A stretch of DNA of 64,000 nucleotides from Paenibacillus cellulositrophicus. Its GTDB lineage: Bacteria; Bacillota; Bacilli; Paenibacillales; Paenibacillaceae. The stretch covers positions 868,001-932,000 of the forward strand of contig NZ_CP045295.1 of the NCBI RefSeq assembly GCF_009363095.1, read 5' to 3'. This document shows positions 42,835 through 51,382 of this stretch, piece after piece (position 1 is the stretch's first letter; each line of letters starts with the position of its first letter). The translations under genes were made by a program, and so were the position numbers. The notes below the pieces were generated by a model. The model was not told the DNA's origin. It saw only the letters and a program-made list of their open reading frames with translations, and did no database searches.

Positions 42835-43485
42835 TCAATCCATCCAATCGGTGCAGGTGTCGGCGAGCTGCTGCAGTTCTTGCAGAAACATTCCGGCATG
42901 GTACCCGTCACAGACGGCATGATGCACCTGCAGCGAAACCGGGAGCAGAACGTGCTTCCCTTCCCGAAAATACTTGCCCCCCGTGATGATCGGCAGCAGA
43001 TAGCTTCCGCCATGATCCAGATTCAGGTTAAAGCCGGTAAAACTGACCCATGGAATCATGGATACGGAGAAAGTATGAGGCGGCATGTCTTTTTTCGTAA
43101 ACAGCCCCATGCTCTCCCCATAGCGGAGCTGATCCTCCCGGTAAAGTTCCATAAAGCTCCGGCAGCTGCTGCTGTACTCAGTCCAGATCGCGGAGAAGGT
43201 ATGGTTTTCCGGGTGAAAAATCGTATAACAAGGACTCATTTGCTCCCAGTAGCCAACCTGCTCCTCCCGAATATCCATCCGAAACTCCACATGCGCATTT
43301 ACGATTCTGGACAGCATGTACAAAAAGGCGGGGTACAGCTTCATCCCCCTCTTCTTCAGCTCGCCCAGCAGCAAGGTGATCTCGATGTTGGCTGTCATGC
43401 TGAAGGTGCACCGGTTCTGTTGGAAATAGTGGTCAAAATATGGCTGTCTGTCCCACTGCCCGATTTGGATCGGAATAAATTTCAT
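42835..43485 (-). CDS. cat: Chloramphenicol O-acetyltransferase, type A
   Basis: This 216-residue trimeric enzyme inactivates chloramphenicol by acetyl-CoA-dependent O-acetylation. The active-site motif HHAVCDGYH contains the catalytic His189 and structural Asp193, and the length matches CatA enzymes. The start codon ATG at 43485 lies 7 nt after AGGAGGG, which is locked in a 12-bp hairpin preceded by a nine-codon leader peptide; this is the layout for drug-inducible translational attenuation. No mobile-element remains flank it, so it appears chromosomal. Whether it confers resistance is not shown by sequence. Confidence 0.9.
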   Translation of the reverse strand: MKFIPIQIGQWDRQPYFDHYFQQNRCTFSMTANIEITLLLGELKKRGMKLYPAFLYMLSRIVNAHVEFRMDIREEQVGYWEQMSPCYTIFHPENHTFSAIWTEYSSSCRSFMELYREDQLRYGESMGLFTKKDMPPHTFSVSMIPWVSFTGFNLNLDHGGSYLLPIITGGKYFREGKHVLLPVSLQVHHAVCDGYHAGMFLQELQQLADTCTDWMD

Positions 43486-43492
43486 GTATGAA

Positions 43493-43528
43493 CCCTCCTA
43501 AAATGTGTATTTCGCGATTTTAGGAGGG
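43493..43528 (-). promoter_or_regulatory. Translational attenuator hairpin of cat
   Basis: On the minus strand CCCTCCTAAAAT (43528-43517) and ATTTTAGGAGGG (43504-43493) form a perfect 12-bp stem with a 12-nt loop. The right arm contains the whole cat ribosome binding site. The left arm contains the last two sense codons and the stop codon of the leader peptide. A ribosome stalled in the leader would open the stem and free the site. Confidence 0.85.
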
Positions 43529-43549
43529 TAAATCAACGGATTTCACCAC
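43520..43549 (-). CDS. cat leader peptide MVKSVDLPS
   Basis: GTG at 43549 begins a nine-codon frame reading MVKSVDLPS then TAA. GGAG lies 8 nt upstream. Length, the MVK start and the position of the stop inside the attenuator stem match the leaders of inducible Gram-positive cat genes, such as cat-86, whose MVKTD segment is known to inhibit the ribosome. The peptide itself is presumably a stalling signal, not a functional protein. Confidence 0.8.
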   Translation of the reverse strand: MVKSVDLPS

Positions 43550-43585
43550 GACACTCACTCCATGTACAGGATTGGTTACTATGCC

Positions 43586-43614
43586 ATTGTATCCAATTTC
43601 GCTGGATAACAAAA
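43586..43614 (-). promoter_or_regulatory. cat promoter with internal palindrome
   Basis: TTTTGT (43614-43609), a 17-bp spacer and TACAAT (43591-43586) on the minus strand. The spacer contains TATCCA-N7-TGGATA (43590-43608), a symmetrical sequence that could be an operator or chance. Confidence 0.45.
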
Positions 43615-43705
43615 CAATTTTATAGAGTTATAGACTCCTGCTTTTCCTTTCAACCGCTCTATTGCATAAGTTAGAGCAACGAGAGAGGAAAGGAGAAATC
43701 CGTTT

Positions 43706-44089
43706 ATGAACATTTCCAAATCGCTGTGCGACCGGTTAGCCGCCATTCTCGGAGGCAAGGGCACGTCGGACGGAAAGAGCTGCTCCATCATGATCGAAAG
43801 AAAGCTGAATGCCAAAATTCTCGGCAGAAACTATGAAACCGAGCACGAAATCACGATTCAATCTTTGAAAAACGGCACAACGCTCAACACAGCTGAAATC
43901 ACGCTGCTTCAGTCGGAAGGCCAGCGCTTTACCAGTGCCGCCCGCAAGCAGGGTTTTAAAGTGACCGCTATCCACAATCACTGGCTCTTTGAAAAGCCGA
44001 GACTGATGTACCTTCATTTGGAAACGGTCGAGAACCCCGTTACGTTTGCCAGAAAATTAAGAGCGGCTTTAAATGTGCTGAAAAAGTAA
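43706..44089 (+). CDS. DUF1259 (LpqO-like) family protein
   Basis: This 127-residue protein matches the DUF1259 pattern. It has an N-terminal CDRLAAILGGKG block, a central beta-rich stretch, and the C-terminal signature TAIHNHWLFEKPRLMYLHLE with two histidines that could bind metal. It corresponds to one repeat of the two-repeat longer family members. There is no signal peptide. It is divergent from cat, with AAAGGAGA before ATG. The function of the family is unknown. Confidence 0.65.
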   Translation: MNISKSLCDRLAAILGGKGTSDGKSCSIMIERKLNAKILGRNYETEHEITIQSLKNGTTLNTAEITLLQSEGQRFTSAARKQGFKVTAIHNHWLFEKPRLMYLHLETVENPVTFARKLRAALNVLKK

Positions 44090-44131
44090 TTTGTGTGCAC
44101 CACAGATACGATTATGCCGATCCCGACAAGA

Positions 44132-44161
44132 AAAGCCCGTCGGCATCTGCCGACGGGCTTT
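44132..44161 (+). terminator. Bidirectional terminator hairpin
   Basis: AAAGCCCGTCGGCA pairs with TGCCGACGGGCTTT (44132-44161), a nearly perfect 14-bp stem between convergent genes. Only short T stretches flank it on each strand. Confidence 0.65.
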
Positions 44162-44174
44162 CAGCTCCTTTATT

Positions 44175-44303
44175 TTAGTAAATAAAGGCTCTTGTGATGA
44201 TAACCAGCAGGATGAAGAGAACCAGGATTGCTCCTACGCCTCCGCCCCACAGACCACCATAACCGTATCCTACTCCAACGCCTCCAACAACGCCATCGCT
44301 CAT
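44175..44303 (-). CDS. YjcZ-family small sporulation membrane peptide
   Basis: This 42-residue peptide begins MSDGVVGGVGVGYGYGGL, has a Gly-rich N-terminal half and then one hydrophobic helix (about 24-37, AILVLFILLVIITR). This is the layout of YjcZ/YtzN-type peptides, common in Bacillales spores. ATG at 44303 follows AAGGAGG 7 nt away. No neighbours on the same strand are coupled to it. Function unknown; spore or forespore expression is inferred from the family. Confidence 0.85.
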   Translation of the reverse strand: MSDGVVGGVGVGYGYGGLWGGGVGAILVLFILLVIITRAFIY

Positions 44304-44413
44304 GTGATAACCTCCTTGATTTATAAGGTACACCATATTCATATGGCAAAAAGCATAAAGAGGTATAGGCTAAATGGTAAGAAAGGTGAGATTGGGTTTC
44401 CGCCGGGCTGCCG

Positions 44414-44449
44414 AAAAAAATCCCCCGCACCGGTCAGGTGCAGGGGATT
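44414..44449 (-). terminator. Terminator of glnRA
   Basis: On the minus strand AATCCCCTGCACC pairs with GGTGCGGGGGATT around a TGAC loop, with seven Ts (44420-44414). It is a strong intrinsic terminator directly after glnA. Confidence 0.9.
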
Positions 44450-44457
44450 GTCCACTC

Positions 44458-45786
44458 TTAGTACAGCGTGATGTATTGATCGCGCTCCCATTGATGAACT
44501 TGCGTTCTATACATATCCCATTCGATTTCCTTCAGCTCGTAGAAGTGAGCCAGGGCATGCTCGCCGAGCGCGTCGATGATGACTTCGTCGCGGATGAGTT
44601 CGCCGAGGGCTTCCTTCAGGTCAGCCGGCAGGCTTGGGATGCCTTCTTCAATGCGCTCTTCTTCGGACATCACGTAGATGTTGCGGTCGATCGGCGCCGG
44701 CAGCTTCAGCTCGCTGCTGATGCCGTCAAGGCCGGCTCTCAGCATAACGGCAAGCGCCAGGTACGGGTTCGCTGCAGGATCCGGGTTACGAACTTCAACG
44801 CGTGTGCTCAAACCGCGGGAAGCCGGAATCCGGATCATCGGGCTGCGGTTGCTGCCGGACCAAGCCACGTAGCACGGAGCTTCATAACCTGGAACGAGGC
44901 GCTTGTAAGAGTTGACCGTCGGGTTCGTGATGGCTGCCATGGCGCGGGCATGCTTCAGCACACCTGCCATGTAATAGCGGGCGGTCGCGCTCAGGCCCAG
45001 CTCGTCAGACTCATCGTAGAAGGCGTTCTCGTTGCCTTTGAACAGCGACTGGTGGCAGTGCATACCGGAACCGTTCACGCCGAACAGCGGCTTCGGCATA
45101 AAGGTCGCATGCAGGCCATGCTGACGGGCAATTGTTTTAACGACCAGTTTGAACGTTTGGATCTGGTCCGCTGCCTTCACGGCGTTCTCGTATTTAAAGT
45201 CGATCTCGTGCTGTCCCGGCGCCACTTCGTGGTGGGAAGCCTCGATTTCAAATCCCATTTCTTCCAGCGTCAATACGATCTCGCGGCGGCAGTTCTCGCC
45301 GAGGTCTGTCGGAGCCAGGTCAAAATATCCGCCCTGGTCGTTCAGTTCCGTCGTCGGATTGCCTTTCTCGTCGGTCTTGAACAGAAAAAATTCCGGCTCC
45401 GGACCTACGTTCATGGACGTGTAGCCCATCGCTTCCGCTTCTTTCAGGTTGCGTTTCAGAATACCGCGAGGGTCTCCGGCAAACGGAGTGCCATCCGGCA
45501 TATAAATGTCACAGATGAGACGCGCAACGCGGTCTTCCGTCACCCAAGGGAAAATGACCCAAGTGTCCAAATCCGGATACAGGTACATATCGGATTCCTC
45601 GATGCGCACATACCCTTCGATGGAAGATCCATCGAACATCATTTTATTGTCGAGCGCCTTCTTCAGCTGGCTGACGGGAATCTCCACATTTTTGATCGTT
45701 CCCAGCAAGTCGGTGAATTGAAGACGGATAAAACGGACGTTCTCTTCCTCCGCAATACGCAGAATATCCTCTTTAGTATAACTCAC
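44458..45786 (-). CDS. glnA: Glutamine synthetase type I-alpha
   Basis: This 442-residue enzyme makes glutamine from glutamate and ammonia and is the central nitrogen sensor of Bacillales. Visible are the FDGSSIEGY loop, the metal-binding GPEPEFFLF and [10 protein letters not shown] segments, the nucleotide site [11 protein letters not shown], the glutamate loop [18 protein letters not shown] and the [13 protein letters not shown] region. It lacks the adenylylation site of type I-beta enzymes. I chose GTG at 45786 (after GGGAGAGG); a longer frame adds seven residues. It follows glnR by 33 bp. Feedback-inhibited GlnA controls GlnR and TnrA in B. subtilis; the same is expected here. Confidence 0.97.
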   Translation of the reverse strand: MSYTKEDILRIAEEENVRFIRLQFTDLLGTIKNVEIPVSQLKKALDNKMMFDGSSIEGYVRIEESDMYLYPDLDTWVIFPWVTEDRVARLICDIYMPDGTPFAGDPRGILKRNLKEAEAMGYTSMNVGPEPEFFLFKTDEKGNPTTELNDQGGYFDLAPTDLGENCRREIVLTLEEMGFEIEASHHEVAPGQHEIDFKYENAVKAADQIQTFKLVVKTIARQHGLHATFMPKPLFGVNGSGMHCHQSLFKGNENAFYDESDELGLSATARYYMAGVLKHARAMAAITNPTVNSYKRLVPGYEAPCYVAWSGSNRSPMIRIPASRGLSTRVEVRNPDPAANPYLALAVMLRAGLDGISSELKLPAPIDRNIYVMSEEERIEEGIPSLPADLKEALGELIRDEVIIDALGEHALAHFYELKEIEWDMYRTQVHQWERDQYITLY

Positions 45787-45819
45787 GATATCCTCTCCCT
45801 TTCTCACATGTGATTCCTG

Positions 45820-46233
45820 TTATTTTTTATTAAAAAACCGGGACAGCTCGCCTTGAATCAATGAGACCTGACCCGGTCTCTTACCAGATACCAGCTGCTG
45901 CTTCAGCAATCGGTGCAGCTGAGATTCCGACAGTTCTCTGCGCTTTACCTCGGTGTCGGCATTAAGGACAGTGGCTTCCTCAGACTCTTTGGACACAGGA
46001 TTCATGACCTGCTTGATTCCCGCGATGTTGACGCCCTTCTCAATGAGCGCCTTAATCTCCAGCAATCTCTCCACATCGTTAAACGAGAACAACCGCTGGT
46101 TGCCGGAGGTGCGCGCAGGCACGATCAAATTGTGCTGTTCGTAATACCGGATCTGCCGCGCGGACAAATCGGTCAGCTTCATGACGATACCTATCGGGAA
46201 TAATGCCATGTTTCTGCGAATTTCATCACCCAT
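45820..46233 (-). CDS. glnR: MerR-family nitrogen regulator GlnR
   Basis: This 137-residue repressor begins MGDEIRRNMALFPIGIVMKL and has a MerR-type winged helix (about 12-80, TDLSARQIRYYEQHNL...RLFSFNDVERLLEI) and a C-terminal tail that senses feedback-inhibited glutamine synthetase in relatives. It forms the glnRA operon with glnA. A matching GlnR operator lies upstream. ATG at 46233. Confidence 0.95.
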   Translation of the reverse strand: MGDEIRRNMALFPIGIVMKLTDLSARQIRYYEQHNLIVPARTSGNQRLFSFNDVERLLEIKALIEKGVNIAGIKQVMNPVSKESEEATVLNADTEVKRRELSESQLHRLLKQQLVSGKRPGQVSLIQGELSRFFNKK

Positions 46234-46274
46234 GACTCATCTCAACCTTCCACATGAACTATTTCTCATGTTCC

Positions 46275-46303
46275 ATTGTACATTTCATGATATCACACGT
46301 CAA
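46275..46303 (-). promoter_or_regulatory. glnRA promoter
   Basis: TTGACG (46303-46298), a 17-bp spacer and TACAAT (46280-46275) on the minus strand, about 42 bp before glnR. The sequence ACACGT-N5-ACGTGT overlapping the -35 may be a second operator. Confidence 0.75.
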
Positions 46304-46308
46304 TAACG

Positions 46309-46325
46309 TGTCAGATAAACTTACA
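46309..46325 (-). promoter_or_regulatory. GlnR/TnrA box
   Basis: TGTAA-N7-TGACA fits the consensus TGTNA-N7-TNACA exactly. It sits just upstream of the glnRA -35 and overlaps the last codons of ynbB. Confidence 0.8.
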
Positions 46326-47574
46326 ATAATTTTCGATTTTTCATCGTCTGTAACGCCATCATTACGCCATATTTGACGTGTGAATAGGTGAGTCCGCCCT
46401 GCATGTATCCGATATAAGGCTCCCGGATCGGCGCGTCTGCAGACAGCTCCAGGCTTCCCCCTTGAATGAACGTCCCGGCAGCCATAATGACCGGATGCTC
46501 GTAGCCGGGCATGTCCCACGGCTCGGGAACGACGTGGCTGTCGACCGCTGCCGCGCGCTGGATCCCCTGAACGAAAGCGATCAAATGATCCGGTCCGGTA
46601 AAGGAAATGGCCTGGATCAGGTCGGTGCGCTTCTCGTTCCATGCCGGCTTGCTCTCGAACCCCGCCTGCTCAAACATCGCGGCTGCGAAAATGCTGCCCT
46701 TGACCGCTTGTCCCACAAGCGTCGGCGCAAGGAAGAGCCCCTGGTAAATCCCTCGGGTCGCTCCCAGCATCGCTCCCACCTCACCGCCAATGCCCGGTGC
46801 GGTCAGCCGATAGGCTGCAAGATCGACGAGGGCTTGTCTGCCGCAAATATAGCCGCCGGTTTCGGCTATGCCCCCACCGGGGTTTTTGATCAGCGAGCCC
46901 GCCATCAGATCTACTCCGACCTGCGTCGGCTCTATTTCCTCCGTAAATTCGCCGTAGCAGTTGTCCACGAACACGATCACATCCGGCTTGATTTGCTTCA
47001 CGCGCCGAACCATTTCGCCAATCTGCTCCACCGTGAACGAGGAACGCCAGTCATAGCCGCGCGACCGCTGGATGCCGATCACCTTCGTTGAGCCAGAAAT
47101 GCCGGCTTCTACAGCCACCCAGTCTACGTCTCCTGACGCAGTCAAGGCAGCTTCGCGGTAAGTAATCCCGAAATCGGCCAGGGAGCCCGTACCATCCCCT
47201 TTGCGGCCGATCACCTTATGTAATGTATCGTACGGCCGTCCGGTAATGTAGAACAGCTCGTCCCCAGGACGAAGCACCCCGAACAAGGCCGTTGAAATCG
47301 TATGGGTCCCGGAAGCAAAATGCGGGCGTACCAGAGCTGCTTCGGCTCCGAATACGTCCGCATACACCAAGTCAAGCACTTCTCTTCCTCGGTCGTTATA
47401 GGCATAACCGGTTGAGCCGGCGAAATGAAAATCGCTCACCTGATGGCGCTGGAACGCTTCGATGACCTTCCACTGATTATGGTCCACGATTCCGTCCACC
47501 GTCCGGAGCTGATCTTCGATCCGCCGCTCGGCTGTATCTTTCCACTGTATAAGTTCGTCTGCAAATGTTACCAT
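46321..47574 (-). CDS. ynbB: Cys/Met metabolism PLP-dependent enzyme (YnbB, methionine gamma-lyase-like)
   Basis: This 417-residue PLP enzyme belongs to the family once called aluminium resistance protein. The lysine for PLP is in AGSLIKNPGGG (about 230), with conserved RPHFASGTHTIS and FVDNCYGEF blocks. It is annotated as methionine gamma-lyase-like, but the reaction in Bacillales is not established. It lies between hflX (upstream) and glnR, as in B. subtilis. ATG at 47574. Confidence 0.9.
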   Translation of the reverse strand: MVTFADELIQWKDTAERRIEDQLRTVDGIVDHNQWKVIEAFQRHQVSDFHFAGSTGYAYNDRGREVLDLVYADVFGAEAALVRPHFASGTHTISTALFGVLRPGDELFYITGRPYDTLHKVIGRKGDGTGSLADFGITYREAALTASGDVDWVAVEAGISGSTKVIGIQRSRGYDWRSSFTVEQIGEMVRRVKQIKPDVIVFVDNCYGEFTEEIEPTQVGVDLMAGSLIKNPGGGIAETGGYICGRQALVDLAAYRLTAPGIGGEVGAMLGATRGIYQGLFLAPTLVGQAVKGSIFAAAMFEQAGFESKPAWNEKRTDLIQAISFTGPDHLIAFVQGIQRAAAVDSHVVPEPWDMPGYEHPVIMAAGTFIQGGSLELSADAPIREPYIGYMQGGLTYSHVKYGVMMALQTMKNRKLL

Positions 47575-47596
47575 GTTCCCGGTTTCTCCTCACTTC

Positions 47597-48901
47597 TCAT
47601 TGGTCAGAAGGTCTGACCTGTTCTTTATAGCTCTCTACGATGTAACCGTACTTCTCATAGTCAGGCTTGTGCACCTGCACCGTATAAATCATATCATCAT
47701 TGTCGGCATCCTGGCCAATCACTTCGCCGACCCGGTGCAGCTGGGACAATATATCACCGCGTCCGGCAGGTACGCGGAAGGTTAATGTATCTCCCGTCAG
47801 CCTCGTCTGTACTGCTTCGCGAACGGCCAGCAGATCTCCTTCCGAAAAAGCGCTGATTTTTAAATAACCCGTCCCGGACGGCAGCATCTCCAGCTGCTCC
47901 GGTGTGCAGGCGTCTTTTTTGTTAAAAAGGATCAGCTGCGGCTTGTCAGCCGCCCCCAGCTCTTCCAGAATGGAATCCACCACCCGCATTTGTTCGTCCC
48001 GCATCTCCGATGATGCGTCAACGACGTGCAGCACGAGATCAGCTTCATTCACTTCCTCCAGCGTGGCGCGGAACGCGGCGACGAGGTCATGCGGGAGGTT
48101 CTGTATGAAGCCGACCGTGTCGGTCAGGATCACTTCACTTCCGCCTGGCAGCTTCATGATGCGCGAGGTCGGATCCAGCGTCGCAAACAGCTGGTTTTCG
48201 ATATAGACGTCAGCGTTGGTCAGCTGTTTGAGCAGCGTTGATTTGCCCGCGTTCGTGTAGCCCACCAGCGCGACCTGGACCACCCCGCTCTTCTGCCGGC
48301 GGCCGCGGTGCAGCTTCCGGTGCTTGGTAACCTCTTCAAGCTGGCGCTTCAGGTCGCCGATCCGACCGCGGATGTGCCGGCGGTCGGTCTCCAGCTTGCT
48401 TTCCCCCGGTCCCCGCGTCCCGATTCCCCCGCCGAGACGGGAAAGGTTTTTGCCGTGTCCGGACAGCCGTGGCAGCAGGTACGTCAGCTGAGCCAGCTCC
48501 ACCTGGATAATCCCTTCGCGCGTTTTGGCGCGCTGGGCGAAAATATCCAGGATAAGCTGGGTGCGGTCGATGATTTTGGCATCGAGAGCCTCCTCCAGGT
48601 TCCGGACCTGGGCGCCGGAGAGCTCCTGATCAAAGATGGCCGTATTGCCGCCATGCATTTCCAGAATCTGCTTCAGCTCTTCCACCTTGCCCTTGCCGAT
48701 AAACCATCTCGCATCCGGTACATCCCGGTTCTGCACTAGCATTTCCAGCACTTCCACGCCGGCCGTCTCGGCCAGCCGGACGAGCTCTTGAAGCGAGTGC
48801 TCCGTATTCATGCCGGATCTCTTCACCTCGTCGGTCACCAGGCTGACCAGTACGGCCCGGTCCGGAATTTCATGATTCGTGTCATACGTTTGGTTTGCCA
48901 T
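47597..48901 (-). CDS. hflX: Ribosome-associated GTPase HflX
   Basis: This 434-residue GTPase has an N-terminal HflX domain (about 15-190, including the basic GIGTRGPGESKLETDRR loop) and a G domain: G1 GYTNAGKST (about 214), G3 DTVGF, G4 NKKD and G5 SAFSEGD. HflX splits stalled or heat-damaged ribosomes in relatives. ATG at 48901 follows AAAGGAGC. The stop is 22 bp before the start of ynbB, so they are likely cotranscribed. Confidence 0.95.
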   Translation of the reverse strand: MANQTYDTNHEIPDRAVLVSLVTDEVKRSGMNTEHSLQELVRLAETAGVEVLEMLVQNRDVPDARWFIGKGKVEELKQILEMHGGNTAIFDQELSGAQVRNLEEALDAKIIDRTQLILDIFAQRAKTREGIIQVELAQLTYLLPRLSGHGKNLSRLGGGIGTRGPGESKLETDRRHIRGRIGDLKRQLEEVTKHRKLHRGRRQKSGVVQVALVGYTNAGKSTLLKQLTNADVYIENQLFATLDPTSRIMKLPGGSEVILTDTVGFIQNLPHDLVAAFRATLEEVNEADLVLHVVDASSEMRDEQMRVVDSILEELGAADKPQLILFNKKDACTPEQLEMLPSGTGYLKISAFSEGDLLAVREAVQTRLTGDTLTFRVPAGRGDILSQLHRVGEVIGQDADNDDMIYTVQVHKPDYEKYGYIVESYKEQVRPSDQ

Positions 48902-48949
48902 GATGATCTGCTCCTTTTCGCTTCAGCGTCCAATGCTGCAAAATAAAGA

Positions 48950-49948
48950 TCAGTTCAAACTGCCGGGCGCGCCTTTGGCTTCCAGCTTAAAATCCTCGGT
49001 CCGGAGCGTCATAAGCTCCAGCTTACCCGGGTTGCTGTGCGCATAATGATTCAGCAGCCGCACAGCCTGATTCCGTATTGACTTCTCGATCGTGTTGCGA
49101 ACGTACCTCGCATTGCTGAAGGCGTGCTCGCTTTCGCCTTTCTCCTGAATCAAGTGCTGCCTCAATTTTAGTATCGCCTGCGGCATCAGGATGTAGTCCC
49201 GCTCCTTGGCCATCAGCTCGGAGATCTGGATCAGCTGATCGATCGTATAATCTGGGAAATCGACCTGAATCGGAAAACGCGACGGAAGCCCCGGATTCGT
49301 TTGCAGAAAAAAGTCAATCTCCTCGGAATATCCGGCAAGAATCAGAATGAACTGATTTTTGTGGTCTTCCATCGCCTTGACCAGCGTATCGATCGCCTCT
49401 TTGCCGAAATCCTTCTCGCCGCCTCTGGCCAGACTGTACGCTTCATCGATAAAAAGAATACCGCCAAGCGCCTTCTTGACCAAGTCCCTGGTTTTCTGCG
49501 CGGTATGTCCAATATACTCACCGACGAGGTCGGCGCGTTCCACTTCGATCAGGTGGCCTTTGCTCAGCACACCCATTTTTTGAAACAGCTTGGCGATGAT
49601 TCGTGCTACTGTGGTTTTACCCGTGCCGGGGTTCCCTTTAAACACCATATGATATACATGTCCGCCGCTGGCCAGCCCCGCTTCCTGACGCATATGGGCG
49701 ATTTGGAGCATGGCGTAAATTTCAAACACGAAATCCTTGATGCTGTCCAGCCCAACCAGCTGATCCAGCTCTTTTTGAATTTCCTGATACAGGCTGTGCT
49801 GAGCTGTATTCTTCTGGGCAAGGACCGATTCCTTCTCCGGAACGGCGCTGCTGACGACAGGAGGCTCCTGGCTGCGCAAAATCACATTGATTTGTCTGGA
49901 TGGCCTGCCCTCCGGCCGGCCGTTCGCGGCCGCTATACGCCCGTTCAT
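48950..49948 (-). CDS. spoVK: CbxX/CfxQ-type AAA ATPase, SpoVK-like
   Basis: This 332-residue AAA+ ATPase has Walker A GNPGTGKT (105-112), Walker B GGILFIDEAY, a sensor region ILAGYSEEI and an arginine-finger region GLPSRF. An N-terminal extension of about 45 residues is poorly conserved. In B. subtilis the gene is needed for late spore development. The position beside hflX is conserved. ATG at 49948. The upstream gap has GAATACAT twice, 16 bp apart, but no convincing sporulation promoter. Confidence 0.92.
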   Translation of the reverse strand: MNGRIAAANGRPEGRPSRQINVILRSQEPPVVSSAVPEKESVLAQKNTAQHSLYQEIQKELDQLVGLDSIKDFVFEIYAMLQIAHMRQEAGLASGGHVYHMVFKGNPGTGKTTVARIIAKLFQKMGVLSKGHLIEVERADLVGEYIGHTAQKTRDLVKKALGGILFIDEAYSLARGGEKDFGKEAIDTLVKAMEDHKNQFILILAGYSEEIDFFLQTNPGLPSRFPIQVDFPDYTIDQLIQISELMAKERDYILMPQAILKLRQHLIQEKGESEHAFSNARYVRNTIEKSIRNQAVRLLNHYAHSNPGKLELMTLRTEDFKLEAKGAPGSLN

Positions 49949-50032
49949 GCATCCATCACCTCATTTATCTACAGAGATGTATTCTCTATTCAATGTATTC
50001 TACTTGCCCAGGCGTTATTAGCAGTTTCCCAT

Positions 50033-50689
50033 CTATTTCAGGCCTGTCAGCAGCAGCAGCTCATCCAGCTTCCATTTGGTGTAGGCCAGCACTTCCCGCG
50101 GCTTGTGATACTTCATCTGCAGCGTTCTGGACTCTGTTAAACCAAGGGCCGGTCGGGTGTAGTCCAAAAATTTCGCAATGTCCAATGAGCGCATGCCATG
50201 GTATTGATGCGTAACGATGACGGCGCTTTGCCATCCCCGCTCTCTCATAATCTCCCGGCTGAACAGCAAATTTTCATAGGTACTCGTCGCCTTGTTTTCC
50301 AGAATGATAGCCGATGCCGGCACGCCGTGGTCCACCAGGTAATTCCGCATGCCTTCGGCTTCGGTATACTTGTAATCCGCCCGGTCCAGGCCGCCGGTGA
50401 CGATAATATATGGAAACTTGCCTTCCTGATAGAGGCGGAGCCCTTCGTCCAAGCGTTCCCGGAGACCGGGGCTCGGGGAGTCCCCCCACATCGATGCGCC
50501 GAGTATAATGCCTACATCGCTTGCCGATGCCGGTACGGAGCTGTGGGCCCCGTTCATGAGCCGCCATGCATACCCGATCCACAGCAGTCCGAGCAGGACC
50601 AGAACGGCGAAGGTAATCAGCAGCTTCCGAAACACGGACATTTTCTTACGCTTGGTTACGGCCACCGGCCCCCCACTGCGGGCGTTCAT
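50033..50689 (-). CDS. YdcF/DUF218-like membrane-anchored protein
   Basis: This 218-residue protein has a basic cytoplasmic start, one membrane helix (about 22-42) and a DUF218/ElyC-SanA-YdcF domain (GIILGASMWGDSPSPGLRERL; VTGGLDRADY; VTHQYHGMRS). The family is linked to envelope homeostasis, and its enzymatic role is uncertain. ATG at 50689 overlaps the preceding gene's stop (ATGA). It lies upstream of spoVK. Confidence 0.88.
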   Translation of the reverse strand: MNARSGGPVAVTKRKKMSVFRKLLITFAVLVLLGLLWIGYAWRLMNGAHSSVPASASDVGIILGASMWGDSPSPGLRERLDEGLRLYQEGKFPYIIVTGGLDRADYKYTEAEGMRNYLVDHGVPASAIILENKATSTYENLLFSREIMRERGWQSAVIVTHQYHGMRSLDIAKFLDYTRPALGLTESRTLQMKYHKPREVLAYTKWKLDELLLLTGLK

Positions 50690-51243
50690 GACTTCCTCCG
50701 GAATTCACCGTTGTCAAATAGTCGCTTCCGGTCCTCAAGGGACATGAGGAAGTACGGAAACTGATGCGCATCAATGGCTTTCATCACATTCTTCGCCGTT
50801 GAGATTGCCAATTGGTAGTCTTCCTTGGTGATATCCCCACGGGTCAGCGCATCATCCAGTTCGTCCTCATCCAGCAGGAACACCTCTCCGTTTCGAAGGA
50901 CGACCACATCCAGATACAAATCGTCAAACCAAGGCACGCCTTGTTCCGTGACCCCCTGCGTTTTGCAGGTGTCGATGTACCATTGGATAATTTCGCTCCG
51001 TTCGTCGAACATCGCCGTGACAATATAATGGCTGTTATGGGGAAAGTACTGCAGCCACGAGTATCCTTTATCCGCGATGCGGTAGGTGTGATTTCCGTAG
51101 TTTTTCCAGAGCGGTTCTTTCAGGTTGTAAATCGTGTACAACGTAATATAGCCTGTGAATGCGTCGCTCTCAAAATAACGGCAGGCGAAGCGGCGGCGGG
51201 AAATCCGGCGCCAGTTCGCTCGATCTCCAAATTTTCGTTTCAT
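50686..51243 (-). CDS. DUF402 protein (YgaC-like, predicted nucleotide phosphatase)
   Basis: This 185-residue protein has a DUF402 fold, with the core motif WFDDLYLDVVVLRNGEVFLLDEDELDDAL near 105-135 containing the acidic metal-binding residues. Related proteins (Ntdp) hydrolyse nucleoside di- or triphosphates. ATG at 51243 follows GGAGAGGG; an earlier TTG is less likely. It is coupled to the YdcF-like gene by a 4-bp overlap. Confidence 0.83.
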   Translation of the reverse strand: MKRKFGDRANWRRISRRRFACRYFESDAFTGYITLYTIYNLKEPLWKNYGNHTYRIADKGYSWLQYFPHNSHYIVTAMFDERSEIIQWYIDTCKTQGVTEQGVPWFDDLYLDVVVLRNGEVFLLDEDELDDALTRGDITKEDYQLAISTAKNVMKAIDAHQFPYFLMSLEDRKRLFDNGEFRRKS

Positions 51244-51329
51244 GGAAAATTCCCTCTCCAATATGGTGTCTTCAGCTTATCACATTTGGGAATCACACTC
51301 AAAATATTGCCTGACAGAAGGCGGACAGC

Positions 51330-51359
51330 AAAAAAAAGACCCCCAATTGAAAGGGGTCT
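51330..51359 (-). terminator. Terminator of the PBP1A gene
   Basis: On the minus strand AGACCCC (51359-51353) pairs with GGGGTCT (51344-51338), with a mirrored CAATT loop and eight Ts after it. Confidence 0.85.
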
Positions 51360-51382
51360 AAAACAAAACTTATTCTATTCGG

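Noticed and set aside
42835..43700. cat as part of a transposon or integron
   Set aside because: No transposase, inverted repeats or attachment-site-like sequences flank the gene within the window.
49949..50032. Sigma-E promoter for spoVK
   Set aside because: GAATACAT occurs twice but the spacing does not fit sigma-E -35/-10 consensus; too weak to call.
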